A stretch of 64,000 nt of DNA from Nitrosomonas oligotropha. GTDB taxonomy: Bacteria; Pseudomonadota; Gammaproteobacteria; Burkholderiales; Nitrosomonadaceae. Shown one piece after another: positions 10,282 through 20,347 of this stretch; the first letter of the stretch is position 1, and every line of letters begins with the position of its first letter. The DNA is taken from assembly GCF_009833085.1 (NCBI RefSeq), contig NZ_QRBZ01000035.1, positions 1 to 64,000 of the forward strand, read 5' to 3'. The notes beneath the pieces were generated by a model. That model ran no database searches and was not told the DNA's origin. It saw only the letters and a program-made list of their open reading frames with translations. The position numbers and the translations under genes are program-made.

Positions 10282-13200
10282 ATGAAGAAAATATTGGTTA
10301 CAGTGAAGCATCTGATTGGCTTCTTATTGGCTATCTTGGCGAGTAATGTCCTGGCGCTACCTCCCCTTTCAAATACCCCTCTTTTTCTAGGCGGCAACAT
10401 TTCTCCCAATGTCATGTTCACACTTGATGATTCGGGATCAATGCATTTTGAGGTGATGCCGGAAGACTTGATTCTACAAGATGTGCGTTATATGTTTCCT
10501 CGTGCGTCAGGTGTTTATGGTTCAGCAGATTACAACAATTATGTTGTCGATTTTGATCCAGCAAACCGATATGCTGCATCGTTAAGATCCAGCTATGTCA
10601 ATAAAATTTATTATGACCCGGCTGTGAGATATTTGCCTTGGAGTAACGCCGATGGATCGCTGATGAGTAATGCTGATGCTACCTGCGCTTACCATAATCC
10701 ATTCAATACCGCGGCAGGCTGCCGCAATCTTACAGTGAACAATACACAGACTGCAAATTGGCTGAAAGATAGTGGTATCAGATCGTCCAGTTCGTCAAAA
10801 TCTTTCTATCCTGCTGTATATTTTAAATACAACTCAGGCAGCATCAATGCCGCAAGCAGTTACACGGAAGTAAAGATCATTTCGACGACCACTACTTATA
10901 CCGGCGGGCCAAACCGCACGGATTGTGTTGCCGCCCCTACTTGTACGTATGCTGAAGAAATTCAGAACTTTGCTAATTGGTACACATACTATCGTTCTCG
11001 TATTTTATTGGCTCGTGCGGGGGTAGGCAGGGCATTCGCAGCGCAAGGAAATACCATGCGTGTGGGATTTGCGGCGATCAATAAGTCTTCTACAACCATT
11101 GATGGTGTGGCAACAACGGTTGTAAAAAGTGGCGTAAGGCAATTTACTGGAACTGACAGAACAAACTTTTTTACCAATCTTTATGATCATGATATTCCCG
11201 CAGCAGGCACACCTTTGCGAGAGGCTGTGCTGGCTGTGGGCGAATATTTCAAGAGAACCGACGATAAAGGTCCGTGGGGTGAGACACCCGGTTCGACCGG
11301 AGGTACGCAGCATGTATGCCGGCAGAATTATAATATTTTGATGACGGATGGCTACTGGACTGAGGGTTCTATATCGGGTTTGGATAATTCCGACAATTTA
11401 TCTGGTTCTGCCATCACGAATAACTCTTTACCCGCAACTCCAGCAACTTATACATATGCTCCGGCGCTTCCTTATTCGGATGCTTATAGCGACACACTCG
11501 CTGATGCAGCGATGCAATACTGGAAAAATGATTTGCGTACGGATTTATCTAATAAGGTGCCTGTCAATCCACATGATCCGGCATTTTGGCAGCATTTGGT
11601 CACTTTTGCCGTTGGTTTGGGGGTAACTGGTACATTGAGCGCATTACCTTCCGGAGCGCAAACTTGGCCTGATCCGACAACGGGTGATGCGGTGAAAATA
11701 GATGATTTGTGGCATGCGGCTGTAAATGGAAGGGGAGAATTCTTTAGTGCCGCTGATCCTACGGCATTTACCAATGCATTAACCAGCGCACTTAAAACTA
11801 TCGTGGCACGGACCGGCTCAGCATCAGCAGTGGCAGCCAATTCCAATTCATTGACGACAAATGGGCGTGTCTATCAAGCAAAGTTCAATAGCGGTGATTG
11901 GAGTGGGCAATTGTTGTCAATTCCAATCAGTTCCGCTGGTGTAATGGGTACCCCCGAATGGAATGCCGCAGATGTATCGCTTGCATCAAGAACGATTACA
12001 CCGACTTCTCGAGTCATTATTACAAAGGGCAGTAGTGACGGAGTTTCATTTGAATATAGTAATCTAACTACTGCACAAAAAGCTTCACTCAACAAAAATG
12101 CTTCCGGTACTACCGATAATTGCGGTCCCGAAAGAGTGTCATTTTTGCGAGGAGATTCGGTACGTGAGAGCGCAAGTGGAACATTCACATGCGCTAGTTC
12201 CACATCTGTCAATAATTTTCGGGTTCGCCCTACCAGTAAGCTGGGTGATATTGTCAACTCCGGTCCGCTCTATGTGGGAAAACCCATCGCGGGTTATTCC
12301 AATGTGGATCATCCCGGCTATGCTGCATTCAGAAATAGCTATAAGGATCGGACTCCAATGATATACGTTGGCGCCAATGACGGGATGTTGCACGGGTTTA
12401 ATGCTTGCATTGCTGGGGTGACGGCGGGATGTGCGGCTGCCGATTCGGGTAAAGAGCTGTTAGTTTATGTTCCGAGCTCCGTTTATGACAATTTAAGCCG
12501 ACTGACAGACAAGGATTATACTGCTAATCATCGCTATTTCGTGGATGGATCTCCAATGACGGGGGATGTTTATTCGAGTGCAACTTCAAACTGGAGAAGT
12601 ATACTCGTTGGTGGTCTGAATGGCGGCGGTCAAGGCTACTATGCTCTGGATATTACTAATCCGGCGGATGCATCGAAAGCAGCGCCAACTTTTACTGCTG
12701 CGAATGCTGCAAATTTACTGTTGTGGGAGTTTACCAATGCTGATGATAGCGATATGGGGTATAGCCACAATCTGCCGCAAGTTAACTCATTTACCGGTCA
12801 AGCAACGCAGATCGTCAAGATGGAGAACAATCAATGGGCTGTGATTGTTGGTAATGGTTATAACAGCACGGGCGGCAAGGCGGTTCTTTATATCCTATTT
12901 ATTTCTGGGGGGGAAGATGGCACCTGGACAGTTGGAACGGATTACATCAAGTTGATCGCCGATGCAGGCACGGGAAATGGCCTTTCGACACCGACACCAT
13001 TTGATACCAATGGCAATGGCAAGGCTGATGTGATATACGCGGGTGATATCAAAGGAAATTTGTGGAAATTCGATGTAAGCTCTGCGACTCCTTCAAGCTG
13101 GAATGTGGCTATAAGCCGGACACCTTTGTTTGTATCCGGTACGTCAAAACCTATTATTGCTCCGCCTTCTGTGAGTTTCCATCCTAAGGGTGGCCAGCTT

Positions 13201-13788
13201 GTTTTGTTTGGGACGGGCAAATACCTGGAAACTGCTGATACTACATCTACAAGTGCGCAGACTATCTATGGGGTATGGGATAATAGCACGGCAGCAACGG
13301 TAACGGCGGGTGCGCTTGTTCAACAAGTGCTAACAGATGGGACGGTTAGAACCGCGACCCAAAATGCGGTGTCCTACTCAACCACAATTAAGGGCTGGTA
13401 TGTAAATCTGCCCGTTAGTGGTGAAAGACTTACAGGCGTGCCTAGTTTGGAAGATGGGATTTTTGTATTCACGAGTATTGTGCCGTCCGCATCGCCTTGC
13501 GACTTTGGCGGTAGAGGGGTCGTGAATGCAATCGATTTCTTGACTGGAGGGATGCTTTCTTCGCCCGCATTTGATACCAATAGAAATAGAATTCTTGCGC
13601 TTGACGATGGTTTGTCTGCAGGCGTAGAAATTGGCTTTTCTGTTGGTGGTGTCACACGCATCAGAGGTCATGCGGAAGATGATAGGCTGGTGTATTCAAA
13701 AGCTGATGGTACGCTAGAGCAGACAACAACGGCGAAAGGTGCTGCCGGATTACGTGGCCGGGTGACGTGGCGAGAGCTGATGCATTGA
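10282..13788 (+). CDS. pilY1: Type IV pilus tip adhesin PilY1
   Basis: Large secreted pilus-tip protein (1168 residues) needed for priming, adhesion and retraction control. It has an N-terminal signal peptide (about 1-26), then a von Willebrand A-like region with the metal site TLDDSGSMHFE. The C-terminal PilY1 beta-propeller has blades such as RTPMIYVGANDGMLHGF and NWRSILVGGLNGGGQGYYALD. A calcium-type loop DTNGNGKAD lies near residue 913. Of the operon genes it is the most exposed and likely the most variable. No frameshift seen. Confidence 0.93.
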   Translation: MKKILVTVKHLIGFLLAILASNVLALPPLSNTPLFLGGNISPNVMFTLDDSGSMHFEVMPEDLILQDVRYMFPRASGVYGSADYNNYVVDFDPANRYAASLRSSYVNKIYYDPAVRYLPWSNADGSLMSNADATCAYHNPFNTAAGCRNLTVNNTQTANWLKDSGIRSSSSSKSFYPAVYFKYNSGSINAASSYTEVKIISTTTTYTGGPNRTDCVAAPTCTYAEEIQNFANWYTYYRSRILLARAGVGRAFAAQGNTMRVGFAAINKSSTTIDGVATTVVKSGVRQFTGTDRTNFFTNLYDHDIPAAGTPLREAVLAVGEYFKRTDDKGPWGETPGSTGGTQHVCRQNYNILMTDGYWTEGSISGLDNSDNLSGSAITNNSLPATPATYTYAPALPYSDAYSDTLADAAMQYWKNDLRTDLSNKVPVNPHDPAFWQHLVTFAVGLGVTGTLSALPSGAQTWPDPTTGDAVKIDDLWHAAVNGRGEFFSAADPTAFTNALTSALKTIVARTGSASAVAANSNSLTTNGRVYQAKFNSGDWSGQLLSIPISSAGVMGTPEWNAADVSLASRTITPTSRVIITKGSSDGVSFEYSNLTTAQKASLNKNASGTTDNCGPERVSFLRGDSVRESASGTFTCASSTSVNNFRVRPTSKLGDIVNSGPLYVGKPIAGYSNVDHPGYAAFRNSYKDRTPMIYVGANDGMLHGFNACIAGVTAGCAAADSGKELLVYVPSSVYDNLSRLTDKDYTANHRYFVDGSPMTGDVYSSATSNWRSILVGGLNGGGQGYYALDITNPADASKAAPTFTAANAANLLLWEFTNADDSDMGYSHNLPQVNSFTGQATQIVKMENNQWAVIVGNGYNSTGGKAVLYILFISGGEDGTWTVGTDYIKLIADAGTGNGLSTPTPFDTNGNGKADVIYAGDIKGNLWKFDVSSATPSSWNVAISRTPLFVSGTSKPIIAPPSVSFHPKGGQLVLFGTGKYLETADTTSTSAQTIYGVWDNSTAATVTAGALVQQVLTDGTVRTATQNAVSYSTTIKGWYVNLPVSGERLTGVPSLEDGIFVFTSIVPSASPCDFGGRGVVNAIDFLTGGMLSSPAFDTNRNRILALDDGLSAGVEIGFSVGGVTRIRGHAEDDRLVYSKADGTLEQTTTAKGAAGLRGRVTWRELMH

Positions 13789-13840
13789 TACAAAATCAAT
13801 GCATATGATAAAAATTAGATTCTAGGAGATTAAAAAGACT

Positions 13841-14302
13841 ATGGATTCAACACCCCGTTTATTTAGAGCGATGGGTTTTACTTTGATTGAACTCATGATT
13901 ACAGTGGCAATTCTAGGTATTCTTGCTTCAATTGCTGTGCCGTCTTATCAGAACTATGTAAGGCAATCTAACCGGGCTGTTGCGAAGTCACTGCTTTACG
14001 AAAATGCTCAATTCATGGAGCGATTCTATTCTCAGAATAATCAGTATGATGCAACAGTAGGGGCGGATGGTATAGCAAACACTGGCGGAGACGATGTGGC
14101 AGTTACTTTACCCATCACACAATCGCCGAGAAGTGGTACGGCGCAGTATAATATTTCGCTTCAAGCCGTGGCAAACAATACTTTCATACTCCAAGCAGTT
14201 CCGGTAGGTTCAATGGCAGGCGACGTATGCGGCACACTCACTTTAAGTAATACTGGAGCGCAAGGTGCAGGCGGGGTTGTTGCAGACTGTTGGAATCGAT
14301 AA
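13841..14302 (+). CDS. pilE: Type IV pilin PilE-like minor pilin
   Basis: Prepilin of 153 residues with the canonical MGFTLIELMITVAILGILASIAVPSYQNY start. The C-terminal pair of cysteines (DVCGTL and ADCWNR) forms the disulfide loop of PilE-type pilins. It ends the minor-pilin operon 52 bp after pilY1, in the position of PilE minor pilins in Pseudomonas and Nitrosomonas relatives rather than of the major pilin. It is convergent with phoU. Confidence 0.88.
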   Translation: MDSTPRLFRAMGFTLIELMITVAILGILASIAVPSYQNYVRQSNRAVAKSLLYENAQFMERFYSQNNQYDATVGADGIANTGGDDVAVTLPITQSPRSGTAQYNISLQAVANNTFILQAVPVGSMAGDVCGTLTLSNTGAQGAGGVVADCWNR

Positions 14303-14348
14303 TTGTCATTCCGCTAACTTATCTTTAGAAGACCATTGTGAATAGGCT

Positions 14349-15056
14349 TTATTCTCTGATTTCCTGTTCAATCTGGTCGGCTGTCACGTGACGGACATCT
14401 TTACCTTTGACCATATAAACAACGTATTCAGACATGTTTTTCGCATGATCGCCAATGCGCTCGATGGCCTTGGCGATAAATACGATTTCCAGGCAAGTTG
14501 AAATTTTCCTGGGATCTTCCATCATAAAAGTAATCAGTTGACGCAAGATAGAGCGGAATTCTTCATCGACGAATTCATCCTGCCGCACAATTTGCGCAGC
14601 GGCATTCAAATCCAAGCGGGCGAAGGAATCGAGCGCCTTGTGCAGCATATCCATGGCGATACTGGCGACATGCTTAACTTCATTAAAACGCGGAATGTGC
14701 ATACGATCCGTTGAATAAATCAGTTTTGCCATGCGGGCGATTTTTGCAGCTTCGTCGCCGATGCGCTCCAAATCGGTAATTGTCTTGATCACCATCATAA
14801 TCATGCGCAAATCGCTTGCCGTCGGTTGTCTGCGCGCAATAATCTGATTGCAGATCTCATCAATCGAAACTTCCATCGCGTTGACACGGTGATCACGGGT
14901 AATTACCAGATCAATCAGCTCTTCATTGCCACTCGTTAAAGCATCGATCGCATTCTCGATTTGTTCTTCAACAAAGCCCCCCATTTGCAAAACGCGCGTG
15001 CGCACTTCTTCAAGGTCAGCGTCGAACTGCTTGGAAATATGTTCTTTAGTTGCCAT
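14349..15056 (-). CDS. phoU: Phosphate signalling protein PhoU
   Basis: Cytoplasmic helical-bundle protein that links the Pst transporter to PhoR and prevents excess phosphate uptake. The two PhoU repeats (about 15-110 and 120-220) each carry a metal-site motif: ITDLERIGDEAAKIA in the first and AKAIERIGDHAKNMSEY in the second. The 235-residue length is typical. No pst or phoBR genes are adjacent, so it stands alone here. Confidence 0.94.
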   Translation of the reverse strand: MATKEHISKQFDADLEEVRTRVLQMGGFVEEQIENAIDALTSGNEELIDLVITRDHRVNAMEVSIDEICNQIIARRQPTASDLRMIMMVIKTITDLERIGDEAAKIARMAKLIYSTDRMHIPRFNEVKHVASIAMDMLHKALDSFARLDLNAAAQIVRQDEFVDEEFRSILRQLITFMMEDPRKISTCLEIVFIAKAIERIGDHAKNMSEYVVYMVKGKDVRHVTADQIEQEIRE

Positions 15057-15123
15057 GGTCTGCCTTTTGAGGATTCAAAGTATGTAATGCTTTACGGTCT
15101 TAATTATCCATGCTTAATACTAA

Positions 15124-15783
15124 TCACACAGTAATGGTGCGTACACCGTTGTTTGTTCCCAATAATAACGTATCCGCCGGACGCCGGGCAAAAAGGCCGT
15201 TGGTTACAACACCGGTAATCTGATTGAGCGTTGCTTCCAATTCAACCGGATTCATAATCTGTAAACCATGCACATCCAGGATGACGTTACCGTTATCCGT
15301 GACGAAACCCTGACGCAAGGCCGGATGTCCACCCAAGTGCACAATCTCGCGCGCTACATAGCTGCGCGCCATCGGTATGACTTCAACGGGCAGCGGGAAG
15401 TTGCCAAGAATATTGACTAATTTGCTTTGATCGGTAATGCAGATAAATTTCCGGGCAACCGCCGCGACAATTTTCTCTCGTGTCAACGCACCGCCGCCAC
15501 CTTTGATCATATGCAAGTGTTCGGTGATCTCATCCGCGCCATCGACATACACGGGAAGATCGATGACATTATTCAGATCCAGTACTTCAATACCATGACC
15601 TTTCAGACGTTGCGCCGTTATATCTGAACTGGCAACCGCGCCTTCGATTTTATTTTTAATTTTGGCTAATTCATCGATAAAGTAATTAGCAGTGGAGCCT
15701 GTGCCTACCCCAACAATACAACCCACCGGAATATGCTGAATTGCAGCTGCTGCAACTGCTCGTTTTTGTTCGTCTTGTGTCAT
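15124..15783 (-). CDS. rpiA: Ribose-5-phosphate isomerase A
   Basis: Interconverts ribose-5-phosphate and ribulose-5-phosphate in the pentose phosphate and Calvin cycles. Motifs: the phosphate loop [14 protein letters not shown] (about 26-39), the catalytic DGADEI segment and [12 protein letters not shown]. Length of 219 residues is typical. It lies 67 bp downstream of phoU on the same strand (upstream of it in the transcript). In an autotroph it would serve carbon fixation as well as nucleotide supply. Confidence 0.96.
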   Translation of the reverse strand: MTQDEQKRAVAAAAIQHIPVGCIVGVGTGSTANYFIDELAKIKNKIEGAVASSDITAQRLKGHGIEVLDLNNVIDLPVYVDGADEITEHLHMIKGGGGALTREKIVAAVARKFICITDQSKLVNILGNFPLPVEVIPMARSYVAREIVHLGGHPALRQGFVTDNGNVILDVHGLQIMNPVELEATLNQITGVVTNGLFARRPADTLLLGTNNGVRTITV

Positions 15784-15871
15784 TTATGGCCCTATCCAGA
15801 CAAAAATTGATATAGCCTGTCAGGATAGCGTTATCTGCGAATTTAGACAATGCTTCTAGCGATCCGCGTTG

Positions 15872-16267
15872 TCAATCAAGCTTGGGAAAATCACCGGGTT
15901 TGCAGACGGCAATGTGCCTGATCAATCCTTCCGGTGTGAAGTATATGCGTTCCAATCCTTGCCGTTTTACCTGCTCTCTGGAAGAAGCATCGATACCGCT
16001 CATTGTAAACGCGAATTCCACGCCATTATTTTCAATACTGCGATATTCGGTAACTTCCCAATGGGCATCGGGAAAGCGGCCAAAGAAGCTGACCATCATG
16101 GCATGGATGGCCGAACTGCCTTTGTATTCACCGAAGTAAGCGGAATAATAAGTGGCATCGGCCGCAAACAGACGCTCGATCTGCACCAGGTCGTGATTAT
16201 TCGATAAAGTGACGTAGTTTCTTGCCAGTTCGATGGGTTGCCCGATGTTCATTGATTCTGCACACAT
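15872..16267 (-). CDS. NTF2-like (SnoaL-type) protein
   Basis: A 131-residue protein with the NTF2-like fold pattern: an N-terminal helix pair (ELARNYVTLSNNHDLVQIERLFAADATYYS), then strands with SAIHAMMVSFFGRFPDAHWEV and a C-terminal strand with GLERIYFTPEGLIRHI. Such proteins include SnoaL cyclases, ketosteroid isomerases and many non-catalytic members, so the substrate is unknown. An inner ATG gives a start 5 codons later. It lies 16 bp before yaaA's stop on the same strand, so the two may be co-transcribed. Confidence 0.7.
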   Translation of the reverse strand: MCAESMNIGQPIELARNYVTLSNNHDLVQIERLFAADATYYSAYFGEYKGSSAIHAMMVSFFGRFPDAHWEVTEYRSIENNGVEFAFTMSGIDASSREQVKRQGLERIYFTPEGLIRHIAVCKPGDFPKLD

Positions 16268-16283
16268 AAATGCTTACTAAGGG

Positions 16284-17066
16284 TCATGCGGATTTCGATT
16301 CCGCGCGGGTGAAGATCCATTCATCCTTGCCGCTATCTTCCTGGCTGAAGCGGTAGTCCGCCACATCGAAGTTTTTAATGGCTTCGGGTCTTGTGAGTTT
16401 GTTCTGGATAATGTAGCGGCTCATCATGCCGCGGGCTTTCTTGGCGAAGAAGCTGATAATTTTGTAAACACCGTTTTTCTGATCCTTGAAAACCGGAGTG
16501 ATGATCCGTGCATTGAGTTTGCCGGGTTGGACGGACTGGAAATATTCATGGGAAGCGAGGTTGATCAGGACGCCGTCTTTTTGTTGCGCCAAATCCCGGT
16601 TGAGCGCTTGGGTGATTTTATCGTTCCAGAATTCGTACAAATTATTGCCGCGCGGATTTTTGAACTGAGTACCCATTTCCAGCCGGTAAGGCTGCATCAG
16701 ATCCAGCGGGCGCAACACGCCATACAGTCCCGACAAAATGCGCAAATGATCTTGCGCGAACGCCAGTTCGTTTCCGGTCATCGTTTCGGCATCCAAGCCG
16801 GTATAGACATCGCCTTTGAACGCGAGAATCGCTTGCTTGGCATTTCTCAGCGTAAACGGGCGATTCCAGGCGAAGTAGCGGTTTGAGTTGAGCGTGGCCA
16901 ATTTAGAGCTGATCGACATCATCGCACCGATTTGGCTGGGCTCCAGTTTTCTGAGTTCATCGATCAGCATCGCCGAATCGTCGAGAAAATCCGGTTGTGT
17001 GTGCACCTGCGTCAATGGGGGTGTTTCAAAGTCCAGTGTTTTTGCCGGTGAAATGACAATAATCAT
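16284..17066 (-). CDS. yaaA: Peroxide stress protein YaaA
   Basis: Member of the YaaA (DUF328) family, which in E. coli is induced by peroxide and limits free iron and DNA damage. The N-terminus [17 protein letters not shown] and internal [27 protein letters not shown] and NLASHEYF motifs are diagnostic. Length of 260 residues is normal. It is read divergently from the Do protease gene, with 136 bp between starts. Confidence 0.93.
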   Translation of the reverse strand: MIIVISPAKTLDFETPPLTQVHTQPDFLDDSAMLIDELRKLEPSQIGAMMSISSKLATLNSNRYFAWNRPFTLRNAKQAILAFKGDVYTGLDAETMTGNELAFAQDHLRILSGLYGVLRPLDLMQPYRLEMGTQFKNPRGNNLYEFWNDKITQALNRDLAQQKDGVLINLASHEYFQSVQPGKLNARIITPVFKDQKNGVYKIISFFAKKARGMMSRYIIQNKLTRPEAIKNFDVADYRFSQEDSGKDEWIFTRAESKSA

Positions 17067-17189
17067 GCGTTTTTATCCTGAAATAAAAAATACTATCAGA
17101 TTCGCTCACTGAGTAAAGGTTACTTGTAATTTGCGTCAGCAGCCCCAAACTATTGCTGGCCTAATTTATCAAACATTTTTTTGTCGATC

Positions 17190-17196
17190 GGAGGAG
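17190..17196 (+). promoter_or_regulatory. Strong ribosome-binding site that fixes the Do-protease start
   Basis: GGAGGAG lies 6 bases before the ATG at 17203. It favours this start, which begins a signal peptide, over an in-frame start 24 codons upstream. Confidence 0.7.
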
Positions 17197-17202
17197 CGAA
17201 TC

Positions 17203-18693
17203 ATGCTTGGATATCGTAATTTAATTGTGCTGTTGACGCTGGCGCTGCTGATGCCGGTTGATCTATGGGCGCAGCAGGGCAATGGCGTGGAAAGTTTGCG
17301 TCAAACCGGCAAGGCGTTTGCCGCAGTGGCGCGTAAAGTTTCACCGTCGGTGGTACTGATTCAAGTTGAACGGGAAACCGAAGCGGCGCAGATGTCGCCG
17401 TTCGGTTTCCCGTTTGGCAATGGGGGCGGCGATAACTTTCCATTCGGCGATGAATTTTTCCGGCGCTTCTTTGGCGATCGCCTGCCCGATTCTCCCCGCT
17501 TTAATGCACCGGGAAAGAAACCACAGCAAGGCAAGCAACGCTCGGTTGTCGGACAAGGTTCCGGTTTTGTTTTTGCGGCCAACAATAAAAAAACCTATAT
17601 CCTGACGAATAATCATGTGATCGAAGGGAACGACAAAATCAGTGTCAAGTTTCTCGATGGCCGTGAGTTTGAAGCAAAAATTAAAGGCACCGACCCCAAA
17701 TCGGATATCGCCGTGATCGAAATCGAAGCCAGCGATCTGCCCGCAGTGCAAATCGGCGATTATGCCCAATTGGAAGTGGGCGAATGGGTGGTGGCGATCG
17801 GAAATCCGTTTGGGTTGAGTCATACCTTGACGGTCGGTGTGGTCAGCGCGAAAGGCAGAACTTCGCTCGGTATTAGCGATTACGAAGACTTCATTCAAAC
17901 CGACGCCGCGATCAATCCCGGCAATTCCGGCGGGCCGCTGGTCAATCTGGACGGCGAGGTGATCGGTATGAATACCGCGATTTTCAGCCGCAGCGGCGGT
18001 TACATGGGCATCGGCTTCGCCATTCCGATCAATCTGGCCGAGCGTATCGCCAATCAATTGATCGACAAGGGCGAAGTAGTGCGGGGTTACTTGGGCATCA
18101 TGATTCAGCCGCTGACCGCCGATTTGGTCAAGTCCTTCGATTTGAAAAATGACAAAGGCATTTTGATCGCGCAAGTGACAAAAAACTCGCCTGCTGAAAA
18201 AGCCGGTCTCAAAGCCGGTGATGTGATCGTGAACTATCAGGGGCGGCCGGTGAGCGATACCGGCGATTTCCGCAACCAGGTCGCATTGGCGCAACCGGGT
18301 AGCAAAGTGGAATTCGATATCGTCCGCGACGGTAAGCAGCGCAGCATCACCGTGAAAATCGACAAACTCAGCGATAACAAACTCGCGGCGCAAGAATCTT
18401 CGTCGCATGCGAGCGATAAGCTGGGCTTGACGGTGCAGACCGTTACCGCCGATGTAGCGCGGCAACTGGGAATAAAAGCCGGGCAAGGTGTCGTCGTGAC
18501 CGAAGTGGCCCCGGGATCGGTGGCAACCATGGCGGGTATCAGCCCTGGCAGTGTGATTCTGGAAGTCAATCGCAAAGCGGTTAACACCCCCGCCGAGTTC
18601 AATCAGGCAGTAAAAAACAGTACCAATAATAAAGTGCTGTTACTGGTGCGGGATGATGATGTATCGCGCTATGTGGTGTTGAGCTGGCGTTGA
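17203..18693 (+). CDS. degP: Periplasmic Do-family serine protease (DegP/MucD type)
   Basis: Trypsin-like protease/chaperone that degrades misfolded envelope proteins. A signal peptide covers about residues 1-23 (ending LWA). The catalytic triad is H138 (NNHVIEG), D168 (KSDIAVIE) and S242 (GNSGGPL). Two PDZ domains follow: about 300-390 (GYLGIMIQPL onward) and about 410-495 (LGLTVQTV onward). A Gly/Phe-rich linker precedes the protease domain (about 65-110), as in MucD. The 496-residue length fits. No rseA/mucAB genes are adjacent. A perfect 17-bp hairpin follows the gene. Confidence 0.93.
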   Translation: MLGYRNLIVLLTLALLMPVDLWAQQGNGVESLRQTGKAFAAVARKVSPSVVLIQVERETEAAQMSPFGFPFGNGGGDNFPFGDEFFRRFFGDRLPDSPRFNAPGKKPQQGKQRSVVGQGSGFVFAANNKKTYILTNNHVIEGNDKISVKFLDGREFEAKIKGTDPKSDIAVIEIEASDLPAVQIGDYAQLEVGEWVVAIGNPFGLSHTLTVGVVSAKGRTSLGISDYEDFIQTDAAINPGNSGGPLVNLDGEVIGMNTAIFSRSGGYMGIGFAIPINLAERIANQLIDKGEVVRGYLGIMIQPLTADLVKSFDLKNDKGILIAQVTKNSPAEKAGLKAGDVIVNYQGRPVSDTGDFRNQVALAQPGSKVEFDIVRDGKQRSITVKIDKLSDNKLAAQESSSHASDKLGLTVQTVTADVARQLGIKAGQGVVVTEVAPGSVATMAGISPGSVILEVNRKAVNTPAEFNQAVKNSTNNKVLLLVRDDDVSRYVVLSWR

Positions 18694-18705
18694 TGAAGTG
18701 AGTCA

Positions 18706-18749
18706 GCGCTGTGTGAAGCGGGAAATGGTTTACCCGCTTCACACAGCGC
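18706..18749 (+). terminator. Perfect 17-bp inverted repeat after the Do protease
   Basis: Two 17-base arms, 18706-18722 and 18733-18749, are exactly complementary around a 10-base loop. It starts 12 bases after the stop codon. There is no T-tract, so it may be a terminator, a transcript-stabilising hairpin or a protein-binding palindrome. Confidence 0.55.
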
Positions 18750-18843
18750 ATGTGGTTGCGGTGATGTTTGAGCCTGCGGGTGGTTTATGATGAATGTGAT
18801 CCCGTGATAGGATGGCCCGATATCATTCATTCGTTGATTAGTC

Positions 18844-20019
18844 ATGAACATCGCTCTGGAAATTCAAGCCCTCCATGCCGACATGCTCCGCTGGCGCAGG
18901 CAAATCCACCAGCACCCTGAAACCGCTTTTGAAGAAACCGCCACCGCGCAACTGATCGCCGCGCAACTGCAACAAGCCGGTATCGAGGTGCATCAGGGGG
19001 TGGCGAAAACTGGGATCGTCGGTGTTCTGCGCCGTGGTAACGGCACTCACAGCATTGCACTGCGTGCCGATATGGATGCGCTATTCATCCAGGAACAAAA
19101 CCGCTTCGCGCATGCTTCCTGTAACAGCGGCAAAATGCACGCTTGCGGTCACGACGGGCACTGCGCCATGCTGCTCGGTGCGGCGAGCTATCTGGCCGAG
19201 CACGGCCGTTTCGACGGCACGGTGTATTTCATTTTCCAACCGGCGGAAGAATGCCGTGCCGGAGCGCATCAAATGATCAGCGAAGGCTTGTTCGAGCAAT
19301 TCCCGGCGCAACGGGTGTTCGGCATGCATAATTTCCCGGATGTGCCCGCCGGTCATTTTGCCGTTAAAGCCGGTCCGATGATGGCGTCGTTCGATTGTTT
19401 CGAGATTATCTTGAAAGGGCAAGCCACGCACGCCGCGATGCCGCATCTCGGTAACGATGTGTTGGTTGCTGCCGCGCATTTGATCACGCAATTGCAAACC
19501 ATCGTCAGCCGCCGGATCGATCCCGCCGATGCTGCGGTGGTCAGTGTCACGCAAATTCACGGCGGCAACACCTGGAATGCGCTGCCGGATTCCGCCGTCA
19601 TTCGCGGCACTTTCCGCAGCTTCAAGAATTCCGTGCGAGAGCAGCTGGAACAAGGCATTCGCCATCTGGCCGAAAGCGTCGCACAAGGCTTCCAGCTGCA
19701 AGCCGATATCCGCTTCAACCCCGAAAACCCCGGCTACCCGGTCACCGTTAACAGCCCGGATGAAACCGCCAATGCGATCCGCGCCGCCACCGCCGTTGCC
19801 GGTGAACAATGCGTCGACACCGCGCCCACCCCCAGCATGGGTGCGGAAGACTTCGCTTTCATGCTGCAACAGAAACCGGGCTGCTACATCTGGATCGGCA
19901 ACGGCAGCTCGGAAGGCGGGTGCTTACTGCATAATCCCCACTACGATTTTAACGACGAGATTTTGCCGCTGGGTGCGGCGTATTGGGTTAAGTTGGTGGA
20001 GAATGAGTTGTCTGTTTAA
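18844..20019 (+). CDS. M20-family amidohydrolase (hippurate hydrolase-like)
   Basis: Zinc metallo-hydrolase of the M20D/HipO-IlR group, cleaving amide bonds of N-acyl amino acids. Metal-site residues are visible: C101 and H103 in HACGHDGH, the Glu pair in QPAEECRAG, the His in FGMHNFPD and a C-terminal His in LLHNPHYDFND. The dimerisation domain lies about 180-295. Length of 391 residues is normal. The substrate cannot be told from sequence. The codon use is GC-richer than the genes after 20 kb. Confidence 0.88.
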   Translation: MNIALEIQALHADMLRWRRQIHQHPETAFEETATAQLIAAQLQQAGIEVHQGVAKTGIVGVLRRGNGTHSIALRADMDALFIQEQNRFAHASCNSGKMHACGHDGHCAMLLGAASYLAEHGRFDGTVYFIFQPAEECRAGAHQMISEGLFEQFPAQRVFGMHNFPDVPAGHFAVKAGPMMASFDCFEIILKGQATHAAMPHLGNDVLVAAAHLITQLQTIVSRRIDPADAAVVSVTQIHGGNTWNALPDSAVIRGTFRSFKNSVREQLEQGIRHLAESVAQGFQLQADIRFNPENPGYPVTVNSPDETANAIRAATAVAGEQCVDTAPTPSMGAEDFAFMLQQKPGCYIWIGNGSSEGGCLLHNPHYDFNDEILPLGAAYWVKLVENELSV

Positions 20020-20125
20020 TTTCTGTTGATCCGTATTGTGGGATTCAAATACTAAGTTGCGGACTCGTGCAGTAGAAGTAGTGTGCACTGAAATCGTGCA
20101 TCCAATAATGGGAAGGACATCACGG

Positions 20126-20347
20126 ATGAAAAAGATTACTCTAAGCGCCGACGATAAATTGATCGAAGCCGCTCGAGCACGCGCCCGTGCCGAGCAGACC
20201 ACACTCAACGAACAATTCCGCTGCTGGCTGGCCGATTATGTCCAGCAGGAACAAAAAAGCGAATCCGCGATGGCATTGATCGAAGAACTGCGCAGGCAAG
20301 TGTCAACCGGCGGCCGGAAATTCGTGCGGGATGAAATGAATGAGTAG
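20126..20347 (+). CDS. VapB-like ribbon-helix-helix antitoxin
   Basis: A 73-residue protein starting MKKITLSADDKLIEAARARA, the pattern of a short beta strand and helices of DNA-binding antitoxins paired with PIN toxins. GGAAGGA at 20111-20117 lies 8 bases before the ATG and decides the start. Its last codons overlap the start of a PIN-like reading frame (ATGAGTAGTGAGTTTGTCGA region), the usual antitoxin-toxin coupling. The toxin is broken (next entry). Confidence 0.7.
   Translation: MKKITLSADDKLIEAARARARAEQTTLNEQFRCWLADYVQQEQKSESAMALIEELRRQVSTGGRKFVRDEMNE

Noticed and set aside
17341-18486. 381-codon antisense frame across the Do protease
   Set aside because: No family features; complementary shadow of a gene with a full catalytic triad and PDZ domains.
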